A DNA stretch of 64,000 nt from Corynebacterium cystitidis (GTDB taxonomy: Bacteria > Actinomycetota > Actinomycetes > Mycobacteriales > Mycobacteriaceae): contig NZ_LT906473.1 in the NCBI RefSeq assembly GCF_900187295.1, positions 2,666,001 through 2,730,000 of the forward strand, written 5' to 3'. The notes beneath the pieces were generated by a model. The model worked only from the letters and a program-made list of their open reading frames with translations. It made no database searches and was not told the DNA's origin. Position 1 is the stretch's first letter; each line of letters starts with the position of its first letter. The position numbers and the translations under genes were made by a program. Of this stretch, positions 12,472 to 22,132 are shown in pieces.

Positions 12472-14124
12472 TTAACGCCCGTTATTCTTCAGGATCTGCG
12501 TCAGAACCTGGATCTCGTCGTAAGTATCGCGGTTTTCAGTCATTTCCATGCGAATTTTGCGGTCCGCATACATCACAGTGGTGTGGTCTTTACCACCGAA
12601 TTCATCGCCGATCTTCGGCAATGACAGGTCCGTCAGCTCACGGCAGAGGTACATCGCTATCTGGCGTGCGTGTGCCACGGCACGAGTCTTACCGGCACCG
12701 GTGAGCGTATCAACGGAAACATCAAAATAGTCGGCCGCCGCCTCCTTGATCGCTTTCGCAGTAATTTCCATTTGACCGGCCTCCGGCAAAATATCGCGCA
12801 ACGCAATCTGAGCAACATCCATCGTGATCGGCTCATTGATCAGCGAGGAATACGCACTCACGCGGATCAATGCGCCCTCGAGCTCGCGGATCGATGATTC
12901 AAACTGTGAGGCGATCAGCTCAAGAACTGCGTGGTCAACTTGGGTGCCGTTGGCGGAGGCCTTCTTCATCAAAATGGCGATACGGGTCTCGAGGTCCGGT
13001 GGCTGAATATCAGTAATCAGACCACCTTCAAAGCGGGTGCGAAGACGATCTTCCAGCGTGGTCAGCTCCCTCGGTGGCCGATCCGACGACAAAATAATCT
13101 GCTTATCGGACTGGTGCAAAGAGTTGAATGTGTGGAAGAACTCCTCCTGCGTACCTTCTTTGCCCTCCAGGAACTGGATGTCATCGACCATGAGGATGTC
13201 CAAGTTGCGGTAGCGGCGTTTGAAAGATTCCTGGCGGTCATCACGTACCGAGTTGATGTAGTCATTGGTGAACTCTTCCGAGGACACATACTTGATGCGC
13301 AGACCTGGCTGAAGCACTTGGGCATAATTGCCGGCGGCATGCAGCAAATGGGTCTTGCCAAGACCAGAACCACCCCAGATAAACAGTGGATTATAAGCGC
13401 GCGCCGGATTTTCCGCCACGGCAACAGCAGCAGAGTTAGCGAAGCGGTTCGACGAGCCAATCACAAAATTTTCGAAAGTGTACTTTGGATTCAGGCTGGC
13501 ATCACGGTCAGGATTATGCGCCGGTGTTTCTCGAGGCAAACGCTGCGGCTGCTCTACAACGGGATGGGGTGTATAACCCTGGTGCAGCGGTGCAGCGCCT
13601 TGCTGGTTAACCGGCTGAGCATCGGGACTTGTCGCCGGAGAATAAGGCTGTTGAAGTGGCACCTGGGGCTGCACCTGTTGTCGGGCAACCTCATCCCAAC
13701 CCAGCTGGAAGGTCTGCCCCACCTCGGGGACCTGCGGGGATGGTGGCTCACCATAGGTAGAAGTCCATGGCTGTGGTTCTAGTGGTTCCTGTGGTTTCTG
13801 TTGAGAAACCGGCTGTTGTTCAGGCTGGTCCGTCTCGCTGGAGGCAACAGACACCGCAAGAACACAGGAGCGCCCGAGGTGTCGTGAGAGGACGGCGGTG
13901 ATGTGGGGACCGAGATTTTCCTCAATTACTGATTTAGCTGCGGTGTGAGGCGCATTGAGAATCGCATATCCCTCAACGATCATGACGGGATCGATGAGCT
14001 GCAGATAGGCACGTTCCTGGTGTGTGAAGGTTGGGACGTCTGAATTAGGCCGCTCGGAGAGAGTGAGCAATTCATCGACCACGGAACGCCACAGCGCGTC
14101 GATAGGCTGATGTTGTTCTGCCAC
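12472..14124 (-). CDS. dnaA: Chromosomal replication initiator DnaA
   Basis: A 550-residue initiator. Domain I is the N-terminal ~100 residues. Domain II is a long Pro/Gln-rich linker (about residues 105-215). Domain III has Walker A GGSGLGKTH and Walker B ILMVDDIQFLEGK. Domain IV ends with the DNA-binding motif GDEFGGKDHTTVMYA, where DHTTVM contacts the DnaA box. The start is GTG at 14124. DnaA boxes flank the gene on both sides, and the upstream cluster includes a long palindrome that could mediate autoregulation. Confidence 0.97.
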   Translation of the reverse strand: MAEQHQPIDALWRSVVDELLTLSERPNSDVPTFTHQERAYLQLIDPVMIVEGYAILNAPHTAAKSVIEENLGPHITAVLSRHLGRSCVLAVSVASSETDQPEQQPVSQQKPQEPLEPQPWTSTYGEPPSPQVPEVGQTFQLGWDEVARQQVQPQVPLQQPYSPATSPDAQPVNQQGAAPLHQGYTPHPVVEQPQRLPRETPAHNPDRDASLNPKYTFENFVIGSSNRFANSAAVAVAENPARAYNPLFIWGGSGLGKTHLLHAAGNYAQVLQPGLRIKYVSSEEFTNDYINSVRDDRQESFKRRYRNLDILMVDDIQFLEGKEGTQEEFFHTFNSLHQSDKQIILSSDRPPRELTTLEDRLRTRFEGGLITDIQPPDLETRIAILMKKASANGTQVDHAVLELIASQFESSIRELEGALIRVSAYSSLINEPITMDVAQIALRDILPEAGQMEITAKAIKEAAADYFDVSVDTLTGAGKTRAVAHARQIAMYLCRELTDLSLPKIGDEFGGKDHTTVMYADRKIRMEMTENRDTYDEIQVLTQILKNNGR

Positions 14125-14286
14125 TTAAGTCCTCGTCGTTTCGTTTCTTGCACTATTTCCTGTGGATACCGCACTCTAGTCGGCGCTATACCCGGCCTCT
14201 GGCTGTGAGAAAGAAAGGTGGTGTTCACTTCTTATTCACACTCTGGAGAGGTCAGAGCACGGTCCCTACCATGAGTTTTCACAATG

Positions 14287-14440
14287 TTATCCACATCTGT
14301 GGATAACTAGACTGTGGAATTTATCCACAGTCTAGTGCAGAAGTTGTGGATAACTTCATCGCGGGTTAAAAATCCTTTTGACCTTGCCTTTTATAAAATC
14401 AGCGAGCAAAGTCTCAACATAAAGTTGAGTGTTATCCACA
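14287..14440. other. oriC part 2: DnaA boxes and a palindrome upstream of dnaA
   Basis: The ~870 bp between dnaA and rpmH hold no gene. Perfect boxes are at 14287-14295, 14298-14306, 14321-14329, 14345-14353 and 14432-14440. The first two face each other 2 bp apart. The third lies in a perfect inverted repeat (ACTAGACTGTGGA, 14306-14318, and its complement at 14324-14336, spacer 5 bp). A+T-rich blocks that could unwind are at about 14365-14400 and 14470-14490. The remainder up to 14995 should contain the rpmH promoter; I see nothing else there. Confidence 0.85.
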
Positions 14441-14995
14441 GTCTCTACCATTCACAGGATGTGAGTTGTTGGTTGATTTTTTAATTGTTACCCGTACCCG
14501 GCGCCGGTTGTCTACATGAAGAAATTTTCCCTCCACCTCTGTGACAGTCCACAGATTTTAGTTGCGCGCACAAAGTCTGCTTCTCCCCCAGCATGATCCA
14601 GTAATTCAACGCTTTACCTGCAGGAAAAAACATGATTGTAATTTCGGGGGTACCCATATTATTGAAAGGAATATGAACTCGTGTCGATTTGGCTCTAGTC
14701 CTGACGTTCACGTACTCTGAGGAGGTCTGTCACACTGGACTTGAATACGTGTGCCTCCAGATACACCTAAGGGCACACACAAATCCGATGTGCGTGAGAG
14801 CATTACTCGCACGGTTAACCGGGCCACCATCAGGTGAGTCAGTGCAGGTAAGGCAAGCGAAACTTAGTTTGCAACAGTGAACGCGGATCGCACTCATTTC
14901 ACAACTTTCCATCCCGGACGGCCTGATACCCGGGAGGCATAGGGCACTTCCGTGCCTAGTGCCGCTGGTCGTCGCACCCCTTCAAGGAGACAACC

Positions 14996-15133
14996 GTGTC
15001 TAAGCGGACGTTCCAGCCGAACAACCGCCGTCGCTCTCGTAAGCACGGCTTCCGTACCCGTATGCGCACCCGTGCAGGTCGCGCTATCGTTTCCGCGCGC
15101 CGCAAGAAGGGCCGCGCAAAGCTGACCGCGTAA
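14996..15133 (+). CDS. rpmH: 50S ribosomal protein L34
   Basis: A 45-residue, very basic protein ([20 protein letters not shown] at the N terminus, ending GRAKLTA), the full-length L34 of actinobacteria. The start is GTG with a strong AAGGAGA site 5 bp upstream. It is the first gene of the rpmH-rnpA-yidD-yidC-rsmG series leading away from oriC. Confidence 0.97.
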   Translation: MSKRTFQPNNRRRSRKHGFRTRMRTRAGRAIVSARRKKGRAKLTA

Positions 15134-15143
15134 GAGCGCGGCA

Positions 15144-15536
15144 GTGCTGCCCAAAGCGCATAAACTCGCTTCATCTGCTGATTTCCGTCGCACTATGAAG
15201 ACCGGGACCCGCGCAGGCAGTCGCACCCTCGTGGTGCACCAGGCAACCCGCCCCGGGAACATCCTTCGAGGTGGCCCGCGGTTCGGGCTGATCGTGTCTA
15301 AAGCCGTCGGCAACGCTGTGATTCGTCACCGCACGTCCCGACGGCTTCGGCATGTCTGTTTAGGGCTCGTCGATAAGCTCGATGCTCAAACCGACGTTGT
15401 GATTCGCGCGCTGCCTGCTGCAGGTGTGGCAACGAGCGCACAGCTCGAACAGGATTTTCGGGCTGCACTCCGCGCAGCTCTGAAGAAAGCTCAACCTGTG
15501 GTGGAGCATATCGCTATGGATCAGCCCAAGAAATGA
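15144..15536 (+). CDS. rnpA: Ribonuclease P protein component
   Basis: A 130-residue basic protein that assists RNase P RNA in trimming tRNA 5' ends. The central [19 protein letters not shown] is the family's conserved RNR-type motif (here slightly varied as [10 protein letters not shown]). The GTG start at 15144 gives [17 protein letters not shown], the usual N terminus. It lies 10 bp after rpmH and overlaps yidD by 4 bp (ATGA). Confidence 0.95.
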   Translation: MLPKAHKLASSADFRRTMKTGTRAGSRTLVVHQATRPGNILRGGPRFGLIVSKAVGNAVIRHRTSRRLRHVCLGLVDKLDAQTDVVIRALPAAGVATSAQLEQDFRAALRAALKKAQPVVEHIAMDQPKK

Positions 15537-15808
15537 TGGTGCACCGCAATATTTACGGCGAAGAGATCCCAGAGCCGAAAGGTGCTGGATCTCGCGTGCT
15601 GGTCAGGATTGTTCGGCTCTATCAAAAGTATGTCTCACCGCTGAAGATGTACTCCACCTGCCGATTCGAGCCAACATGTAGTGCTTACGCGCTTGAGGCC
15701 ATTTCGCGGCGCGGCGCAATAACCGGTACTGTTCTAGCCATAACGCGGCTGGTGAAATGCGGGCCGTGGCATCCGGGCGGATATGACCCCGTTCCGCGAC
15801 GCGATTAG
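15533..15808 (+). CDS. yidD: Membrane protein insertion efficiency factor YidD
   Basis: A 91-residue protein with the YidD signature YQKYVSPL...[16 protein letters not shown] and the end [12 protein letters not shown]. It aids YidC-dependent membrane insertion. It overlaps rnpA and precedes yidC by 35 bp, the common bacterial order. The second Met is an equally good start. Confidence 0.94.
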   Translation: MMVHRNIYGEEIPEPKGAGSRVLVRIVRLYQKYVSPLKMYSTCRFEPTCSAYALEAISRRGAITGTVLAITRLVKCGPWHPGGYDPVPRRD

Positions 15809-15843
15809 TTCCCACACAAACCAACTAGGAGTCTCGACACACA

Positions 15844-16818
15844 GTGCTCAACTTCATTTACTGGCCGATCTCGGCCGTGCTGTGGTTCTGGCACAAGGTT
15901 TTCGGCTTCGTCTTCGACGAGGCTTCAGGTATTTCCTGGATCTTGGCCATCATGTTCCTCACCTTCACCATCCGCGTGCTGCTGATTAAACCTACAGTGA
16001 ATCAGCTGCGGGCCGGGCGAAAAATGCAGGAACTACAACCCCAAATGCAGGCCATCCGCGCAAAATACAAAAACGACCAAGAAAAAATGGCGTTAGAGAC
16101 CCAAAAACTCTACAAAGACGCCAAAATGAACCCGCTGGCCAGCTGTATCGCCCCAGTGGTGCAAATGCCAGTATTCTTCGGGCTGTTCCACGTGCTGCGC
16201 TCCTTCAACCGCACCGGTACGGGTTCCTGGCAGCTTGGCATGAGCGTAGAAGAAAACCGCAACACCGCCAACTACATCTTCAGCCCGGAAGAAGTCCGCT
16301 CTTTCCTTGATGCCACAGTGTTCGGTGTTCCGATCTCCGCGTTCATCTCCATGCCGGAAGACATGATGGATGCTTTCACAACGGACTTCACGAAGACTCA
16401 GGTGGTCCTAGTGGCAGCACCATTGATTGTGATTATCGCGCTGTTCACCCACTTCAACGCACGCATCAGCTTGAACCGGCAAAAGAAACGCCGCGAAGCA
16501 GGTAAAGTCTCCGCACCCACTGGGGATAATGCGGAGATGATGGAAATGCAGATGAACATGATGAACAAGATGATGCTGTGGTTCTTGCCCGCCACCATCT
16601 TCTTCACCGGCTTCCTGTGGCACATTGGTCTGCTGTTCTACATGTTCGCCAATAACATCTGGACGTTCTTCCAGAACCTCATTGTGTTCCGCAAGATGGA
16701 CGAAGAGGAAGCACGGGAAGAAGAAGCTAAAAAGGCAGCAAAGCGCAGCACCGCGCCTGTTGTCGGCGCACGAAAGAAAGATAAGCGCAGTAAGAGGGAG
16801 CGTAAGCAGGGTAAGTAA
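15844..16818 (+). CDS. yidC: Membrane protein insertase YidC (Oxa1 type)
   Basis: A 324-residue polytopic protein of the shorter Gram-positive type. It has a membrane segment near residues 2-20, another near 28-48, the cytoplasmic basic helix (LRAGRKMQELQPQMQAIRAKYKND), PVVQMPVFFGLF, two C-terminal membrane segments and a very basic tail (KKDKRSKRERKQGK). Unlike many mycobacterial and some corynebacterial loci, no jag/R3H gene follows: only 94 bp separate it from rsmG. The start is GTG. Confidence 0.95.
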   Translation: MLNFIYWPISAVLWFWHKVFGFVFDEASGISWILAIMFLTFTIRVLLIKPTVNQLRAGRKMQELQPQMQAIRAKYKNDQEKMALETQKLYKDAKMNPLASCIAPVVQMPVFFGLFHVLRSFNRTGTGSWQLGMSVEENRNTANYIFSPEEVRSFLDATVFGVPISAFISMPEDMMDAFTTDFTKTQVVLVAAPLIVIIALFTHFNARISLNRQKKRREAGKVSAPTGDNAEMMEMQMNMMNKMMLWFLPATIFFTGFLWHIGLLFYMFANNIWTFFQNLIVFRKMDEEEAREEEAKKAAKRSTAPVVGARKKDKRSKRERKQGK

Positions 16819-16912
16819 GGATTGCCTAGGGCTCACACCGTCTATTTGTTCACCGGGTTAGCTATTCTGATTTCAGCACTTCCATATTTCGCCACAGAAG
16901 GAGTACACAGCC

Positions 16913-17545
16913 GTGTCCGTTGAATTCGAACCCACGCCAGAGGTTGCCTCCTTAATCTTCGGTGACCGTCTGGCTCTTGCCGAGTCCTACCACGATTCCT
17001 TGGCCACCACTGCAACAGAGCGAGGATTCATTGGACCCAAAGAGGTAGGGCGTCTGTGGAGTCGGCACATTATGAACTGCGCCATCATCTCCGAGGCCTT
17101 CGACGAGGGACTGCGCGTTGCCGATATCGGCTCAGGCGCAGGACTGCCTGGAATTCCTGTGGCGATTGCGCGCCCTGATCTGTCAATCACTTTGATCGAA
17201 CCCTTGCTCAAGCGCTCGACGTACCTTAGTGAGGTAAAAAACCAGCTTGAGTTGGACAATGTCACGGTCATTCGGGGACGAGCAGAAGATCAGAAACTCG
17301 AACCTTTTGATGTGGTGACGTCGCGTGCTGTTGCACCGCTGGGCAAGCTCGCTGGTTGGTCACTGCCACTGGTCAAAAAAGGTGGTGCGATGGTAGCGAT
17401 GAAAGGGGCGTCGGTAAGCGACGAGCTTGAGCGCGATGCCGGCGTGATCAAGAAGGCAGGTGGCGGCCAGGCCACTATCTTCACGGTGGGTGATGATGTG
17501 CTGGCAGAACCCACCACCTTGATCCGCATTGAGCGGGCACGCTAA
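16913..17545 (+). CDS. rsmG: 16S rRNA (guanine527-N7)-methyltransferase RsmG
   Basis: A 210-residue SAM-dependent methyltransferase. It has the GxGxG SAM motif DIGSGAGLPGIPVAIARPDL (about residues 67-86), LIEPLLKRSTYL, the VTSRAVAPLGKL segment and the VAMKG motif. It modifies G527 of 16S rRNA; loss of function gives low-level streptomycin resistance in other bacteria. The start is GTG, with GAAGGAG just upstream. It lies between yidC and parA as usual. Confidence 0.95.
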   Translation: MSVEFEPTPEVASLIFGDRLALAESYHDSLATTATERGFIGPKEVGRLWSRHIMNCAIISEAFDEGLRVADIGSGAGLPGIPVAIARPDLSITLIEPLLKRSTYLSEVKNQLELDNVTVIRGRAEDQKLEPFDVVTSRAVAPLGKLAGWSLPLVKKGGAMVAMKGASVSDELERDAGVIKKAGGGQATIFTVGDDVLAEPTTLIRIERAR

Positions 17546-17649
17546 CACATGTCGCGCACACCTATTAAGGTTGAAGACAATTGACCTCTTGGTGAGCTCT
17601 CATGCTGCCAAGGGGGCCGGCATCCGTGGAAAGAGGGCGAGCAACATCC

Positions 17650-18672
17650 ATGACTGAGGAGATACTGGATGAGCAGCAATGGGAGGAAACCCCGATTGCT
17701 GCGGCGGCCCGCCGGGCTGCCCAAGTGACAACGGGAACATTGCGTTTGGAACGTCCCGACGAGCCACGCACGATTACCGTGGCCAACCAAAAAGGGGGCG
17801 TGGGTAAAACGACAACCTCCGTTAATTTGGCTGCAGCACTCGCTCATCATGGATTGAAGGTGTTGGTGATTGACCTCGATCCGCAGGGTAATGCCTCCAC
17901 GGCGCTGGGCGTGGAGCACCGCACGGGAACAACATCGAGCTATGAGGTCTTGATTGGTGATGTCAGCGCCGAGGAAGCGATGCAGCCATCCCCTTCGAAT
18001 GCCAACCTCTATTGCATCCCCGCCACGATCGATTTGGCTGGTGCTGAGATTGAGCTTGTGAGCATGGTACGTCGTGAGTACCGGCTAGCTGATGCACTGA
18101 ACCGGGGGTTTATTGAAGAGCAGGGGTTTGACTACGTATTTGTCGACTGTCCCCCGTCCTTAGGTCTACTCACCATCAACGCGATGACATCAGTTGATGA
18201 GGTGTTGATCCCGATTCAGTGTGAGTACTACGCCCTCGAAGGTGTGGGCCAGCTGCTGGGTAATATTTCGATGATCCGTGAGCACCTGAACCAGAATCTG
18301 CATATCTCAGCCATTCTGCTGACCATGTATGATGCCCGCACCAAGCTTGCCGAACAGGTAGTACACGAAGTACAGGAACAGTTCGGTGACGTGGTGTTGC
18401 GCAATGTCATCCCACGATCGATCAAAGTGTCCGAGGCGCCGGGTTACGGTCAAACCGTAATTGATTATGATCCCGGTTCTCGCGGCGCTCTGGCGTATCT
18501 AGATGCAGCGAAGGAACTCGCGCAGCGGGGCGATTATCAGCCCCATTCGTCGACAGGTCCAATTGGTGTTAGCCCGGTGATTGCCGCGCAGCTCGATGAG
18601 CACGCAAGCGATGAGCACGCAAGCGATGAGGACAATGGCGACGAAGAGCACAACGGTGAGGTGGAGGAGTAA
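17650..18672 (+). CDS. parA: Chromosome partitioning ATPase ParA
   Basis: Walker-type ATPase that forms the gradient moving ParB-parS complexes. The deviant Walker A is NQKGGVGKTTT; DLDPQGNAS and FVDCPPSLGLL follow. I choose the ATG at 17650 (MTEEILDEQQ); an in-frame ATG at 17602 would add 16 residues. The C terminus has an acidic tail with a 15-bp tandem repeat (18595-18630) encoding DEHASDEHAS. parB starts directly after the stop codon. Confidence 0.93.
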   Translation: MTEEILDEQQWEETPIAAAARRAAQVTTGTLRLERPDEPRTITVANQKGGVGKTTTSVNLAAALAHHGLKVLVIDLDPQGNASTALGVEHRTGTTSSYEVLIGDVSAEEAMQPSPSNANLYCIPATIDLAGAEIELVSMVRREYRLADALNRGFIEEQGFDYVFVDCPPSLGLLTINAMTSVDEVLIPIQCEYYALEGVGQLLGNISMIREHLNQNLHISAILLTMYDARTKLAEQVVHEVQEQFGDVVLRNVIPRSIKVSEAPGYGQTVIDYDPGSRGALAYLDAAKELAQRGDYQPHSSTGPIGVSPVIAAQLDEHASDEHASDEDNGDEEHNGEVEE

Positions 18673-19764
18673 ATGGCGAAGGAACCAGCGCGTAAGGGCG
18701 GTCTCGGCCGTGGCTTGGCGGCCCTGATCCCATCGGGTGATCAACACAGCGCGAAGACAAATGGGCTGGGTGACGGGGCAGCTGATGTTGTGCTCGGGGG
18801 TGCCAAAGGGGCGCGCGATAACCACGATGGGAAGAAGGTCAAGGGTGCCCCTTCGATCCCTGGCGCCCCAGTAATTCCAGGTGCTCCGACCGTGAGCTCG
18901 CCGCAGCAAATGCGAACGCCTGAAGCCTTGCGTGAATCACAGCACCAGGAGCGTGTCGACGACTTCGGCGCTACCTACCAGGAAATTCCGCTGGGGAAGA
19001 TCATTCCCAACCCGAAGCAGCCACGCCAGGTATTCGACGAGGATGATTTGGCGGAGTTGGTGCATTCGATCCGAGAGTTCGGGCTGCTTCAGCCGATCGT
19101 CGTTCGCCCCCAGGGTGACTCTTATGAGCTCATTATGGGCGAGCGACGCTGGCGTGCGTCGTCGAATGCAGGGCTGAAGACAATCCCCGCGATTGTCCGC
19201 CAAACTGCCGACGGTGACATGCTGCGCGACGCTTTGCTGGAGAATATTCATCGCGTCCAACTTAACCCGCTGGAAGAGGCTGCAGCCTACCAACAGTTGC
19301 TTGAAGAGTTCGACGTTACCCAGGAAGAATTAGCACAGCGGTTAGGCCGATCACGCCCTGTGATCACCAATATGATTCGTCTGCTCAAGCTGCCGGTGAG
19401 TGTGCAGCGTCGTGTGGCCGCAGGCGTGTTGTCTGCCGGCCACGCCCGGGCTTTATTGGGTGTCAAGGCTGGTGAAGATGCCACCGAAAACTTGGCAGAT
19501 CGGGTGGTAGCCGAAGGGCTCAGCGTTCGTGCCACCGAAGAAGCCGTGACCTTACTGAACAAGAACGGTGAGCAGCCCGAAAAACCCAGACGCGAGAAGG
19601 CCCCGCAGCCCGAGTTTCTTACCGCTGCCGCTGAGCGCCTCGCAGACCAGTGGGATACTCACGTGAGTGTCTCGATGGGCAAGCGGAAGGGCAAAATCGT
19701 GGTGGAATTCAGCGACCAGGATGACTTCGAACGCATCATGGGCCTGATGAAGGGCAAGGAGTAG
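18673..19764 (+). CDS. parB: Chromosome partitioning protein ParB
   Basis: A 363-residue CTPase and DNA-binding protein that spreads from parS. Visible are the conserved N-terminal ParA-stimulating peptide ([12 protein letters not shown]), a linker with Pro/Gly/Ala repeats ([10 protein letters not shown]), the ParB box ([18 protein letters not shown]), the ENIHR motif, the helix-turn-helix ([18 protein letters not shown]) and the C-terminal dimerisation domain. It starts immediately after the parA stop. Six matching parS sites lie 11-24 kb downstream in this window. Confidence 0.96.
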   Translation: MAKEPARKGGLGRGLAALIPSGDQHSAKTNGLGDGAADVVLGGAKGARDNHDGKKVKGAPSIPGAPVIPGAPTVSSPQQMRTPEALRESQHQERVDDFGATYQEIPLGKIIPNPKQPRQVFDEDDLAELVHSIREFGLLQPIVVRPQGDSYELIMGERRWRASSNAGLKTIPAIVRQTADGDMLRDALLENIHRVQLNPLEEAAAYQQLLEEFDVTQEELAQRLGRSRPVITNMIRLLKLPVSVQRRVAAGVLSAGHARALLGVKAGEDATENLADRVVAEGLSVRATEEAVTLLNKNGEQPEKPRREKAPQPEFLTAAAERLADQWDTHVSVSMGKRKGKIVVEFSDQDDFERIMGLMKGKE

Positions 19765-19810
19765 AACGTCCGCGGCCACAGTCATGAATTCTGGGTGGAA
19801 AGGGTCACTG

Positions 19811-20494
19811 ATGCCACAACGCCAGGTTGGATTAATTCCCCTTACCTATAACGCGATTGTTCGTGTCCATCCTCAGTGTGCGCGCGCCACGTTCTGGGAG
19901 GTTGACCCGCTTTCCGACGATTCTTTCAACGTCTCTCCCGACATCGACAAGGAAGCCTGGCTTACTGCGCAGACGTTCGAATATGGAAGCTGCGGCTTCA
20001 ATATCGTCAACTTGGCGTCCGACACCTCCAGGGCCTACGCCACAGCGCTATTCTGCCCGCGTGACGAGGCACCCGGAAGCCTGCGCATGCCCACGGCGCC
20101 AGCATCGCAGGACGCATGGCTTTTGACAAGCTTGCACATTGATTCAAAGTTCGCTGGCCGCGGGTGGGAGGCGGTGCTTCTCGACGCGTGCATTATGGCA
20201 TTGACTGACCGTGGCATCCCCGCGGTTGAGGCATTTGGGCTTCACGACGATACCTCCACCTCCGCCGGTATCTCCCCTACTTCTCATCTTGCTGATGAAT
20301 TGACTGCCAGCTTGGTTGAACAGGCCGAAGAGATCGGACTGATGGGTCGATCGGTATTGGAGGGTGCTGGTTTCCGGATTGTGGAAGATGATCCGGTGAT
20401 TCCGCGGTTGCGTGTGGATCTTCCTCCCCAACACAATGTGCTCTCAGCGCATGAGATTGAGCAGCTTTTGCAGGCTGTATCAGTCCCCCAATAG
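19811..20494 (+). CDS. GNAT-like protein of the parB-cwlM locus
   Basis: A 227-residue protein from the ATG at 19811 (ribosome site GAAAGGG); an upstream ATG at 19784 is possible. The middle (SLHIDSKFAGRGWEAVLLDACIMALTDRGIPAVEAFG, about residues 100-137) resembles the acetyl-CoA-binding motif of GNAT acetyltransferases, with RGWEAVLL in place of RGIGxxLL. A conserved protein of this kind lies between parB and cwlM in related genomes; its role is unknown. Confidence 0.55.
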   Translation: MPQRQVGLIPLTYNAIVRVHPQCARATFWEVDPLSDDSFNVSPDIDKEAWLTAQTFEYGSCGFNIVNLASDTSRAYATALFCPRDEAPGSLRMPTAPASQDAWLLTSLHIDSKFAGRGWEAVLLDACIMALTDRGIPAVEAFGLHDDTSTSAGISPTSHLADELTASLVEQAEEIGLMGRSVLEGAGFRIVEDDPVIPRLRVDLPPQHNVLSAHEIEQLLQAVSVPQ

Positions 20495-20596
20495 TTGGCA
20501 ACTAGTGTCCAAATCATTCGCTCGCGATTCAATCAATCAATCATGTTGATGTAATCCTGATTGAATCTGGTTAGCTCGCACGATACTCTTAGCATC

Positions 20597-22122
20597 ATGC
20601 GCGACGCTGAGATCCGTGATTTAATTGCCGGTGGACAGTCTCTGACCACTGCTTTTTCTCGTCGTTCCTCGCCGGCTTATATCAATGAGCGAGGAGTGAT
20701 TGAACAACTGACCTGTTTGGCAAACGGAGATGGTGGCACCTTATTGATTGGAGTGAATCAAGATGGAACCGTTTCTGGATGCTACCCTTTTCATTCCGAC
20801 ACCACAGATCCGGTACTGCTCGCCTCCACCATCAGGCGCTATACCTCTCCCCCGCTGACAACGTCGATCACCGTGACTGAACTCGACGGGTACGAAGTTG
20901 TCGCCATTTCTGTAGCCGCTTCCCGCACACCGGTTGCCACAACATGGGGTGTGTACCGTGCCCGTCGGCTCAACGCCCATGGCCTACCGGAGTGCTACGG
21001 AATGGACCCGAGCTACCTATTCACACGGTATCGTGACGCAAACGGAATCGACTGGGCCCGCGTTCCCGCCCCAGGTGCAACGATGGCGGACCTCGATGCC
21101 TCCGTCATTGATGTGGCGCGGGCCTTAGCGGCGGCGAACCAGGGTGACGCGTTGCTGCCGGAACTTTCCGACGACGATCTGGTGCGCACCCTTGGCCTGC
21201 GTGATGATTCGATTGAGCCGATAGCGATCGGAGCGATCCTCCTATTCGGCACCAAGGATGCCGTGGAGCGTTACCTGCCCCACCATCGCGTGGTGCTCGT
21301 CGATCTCATCGGCACCCGTCGCACTATCCGATCCACGGCACCGCTGGTGACCATCCTTGCCGACCTGCAGAAACAAGAAGAAAAAGTAGGACCGGCTGTG
21401 AAAGAGCTGATAGTCAACGCGCTTTTACACCGAGACTACACCCTGCCGGGGTCGGTCTACGTGCGCTCTGACAAAAATCGCACCACTATTACTTCACCTG
21501 GTGGTTTACCGCGCGGGCTCGATCCTCGTTTGGTAAGTTCTGGAACTGCTACCTTCTCACCGCGCAGTGCACTGTTATCTGCAGCGTGTGCGCGATTAGG
21601 GATCTCTCCAGGGGCAGGACTTGTCTTGCCGACGCCACCAAGTACCAGGTGAGTACCGGTCGATCAACACTGTCGTGGGCTGGCACCCATGAACAAGCGG
21701 TCACAGTGACCGCCTCCCGCGAGGTGTTAAACCCTCAACTGCCTGGACTAATCGCAGCAATTCCCGATCAGTGTTCAGTAGATGAGCTAGTTGTGGCAGA
21801 TTATTGGGTGCGCAACCCGGAAGCAGACCACAGTGACATCGCAACAGCGACGGGGTATGAACAAATGTGGGTCAAAGCAACGCTGATGAAACTGAAAGGC
21901 TGGGGATTAAACCCACATGAAGAAGGTTCCACCCCTGACGTGTCGCCAGAGGGTAAAGTGATGCACCTGATAGCCACGCGTGGCCCAGCGACCAGCAGCG
22001 ACATCGCTGAAGAGTTAGGCATGAGCCAGCAGCAAAGCTACCGGCTATTACGCAAACTTGTCGACGCAGGACGGCTACACAAGATCGGGAAAACGCGCAC
22101 CACCAGGTACGCGCTGCCCTAG
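20597..22122 (+). pseudogene. AlbA_2/HATPase-type regulator, interrupted by a frameshift
   Basis: Residues 1-~110 look like the AlbA_2/Schlafen DNA-binding domain (FANGDGG-like motif LANGDGGTLLIGV). A HATPase_c_4-like domain follows (VKELIVNALLHRDYT, TITSPGGLPRGLDP), then a C-terminal winged helix (SSDIAEELGMSQQQSYRLLRKL). The first frame stops at 21652. The rest of the protein continues in another frame, and restoring one base near 21628-21632 gives a smooth LVLPDATKYQVSTGRS join. The ATG at 20597 lies 7 bp behind a -10-like TACTCT with TTGAAT 17 bp upstream, so the transcript may be leaderless. It is either a real mutation or a sequence error. Confidence 0.75.
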
Positions 22123-22132
22123 GCGATCGTCG

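Noticed and set aside
16819..16912. A jag/R3H gene between yidC and rsmG
   Set aside because: Only 94 bp are available and no fragment of such a gene is visible.
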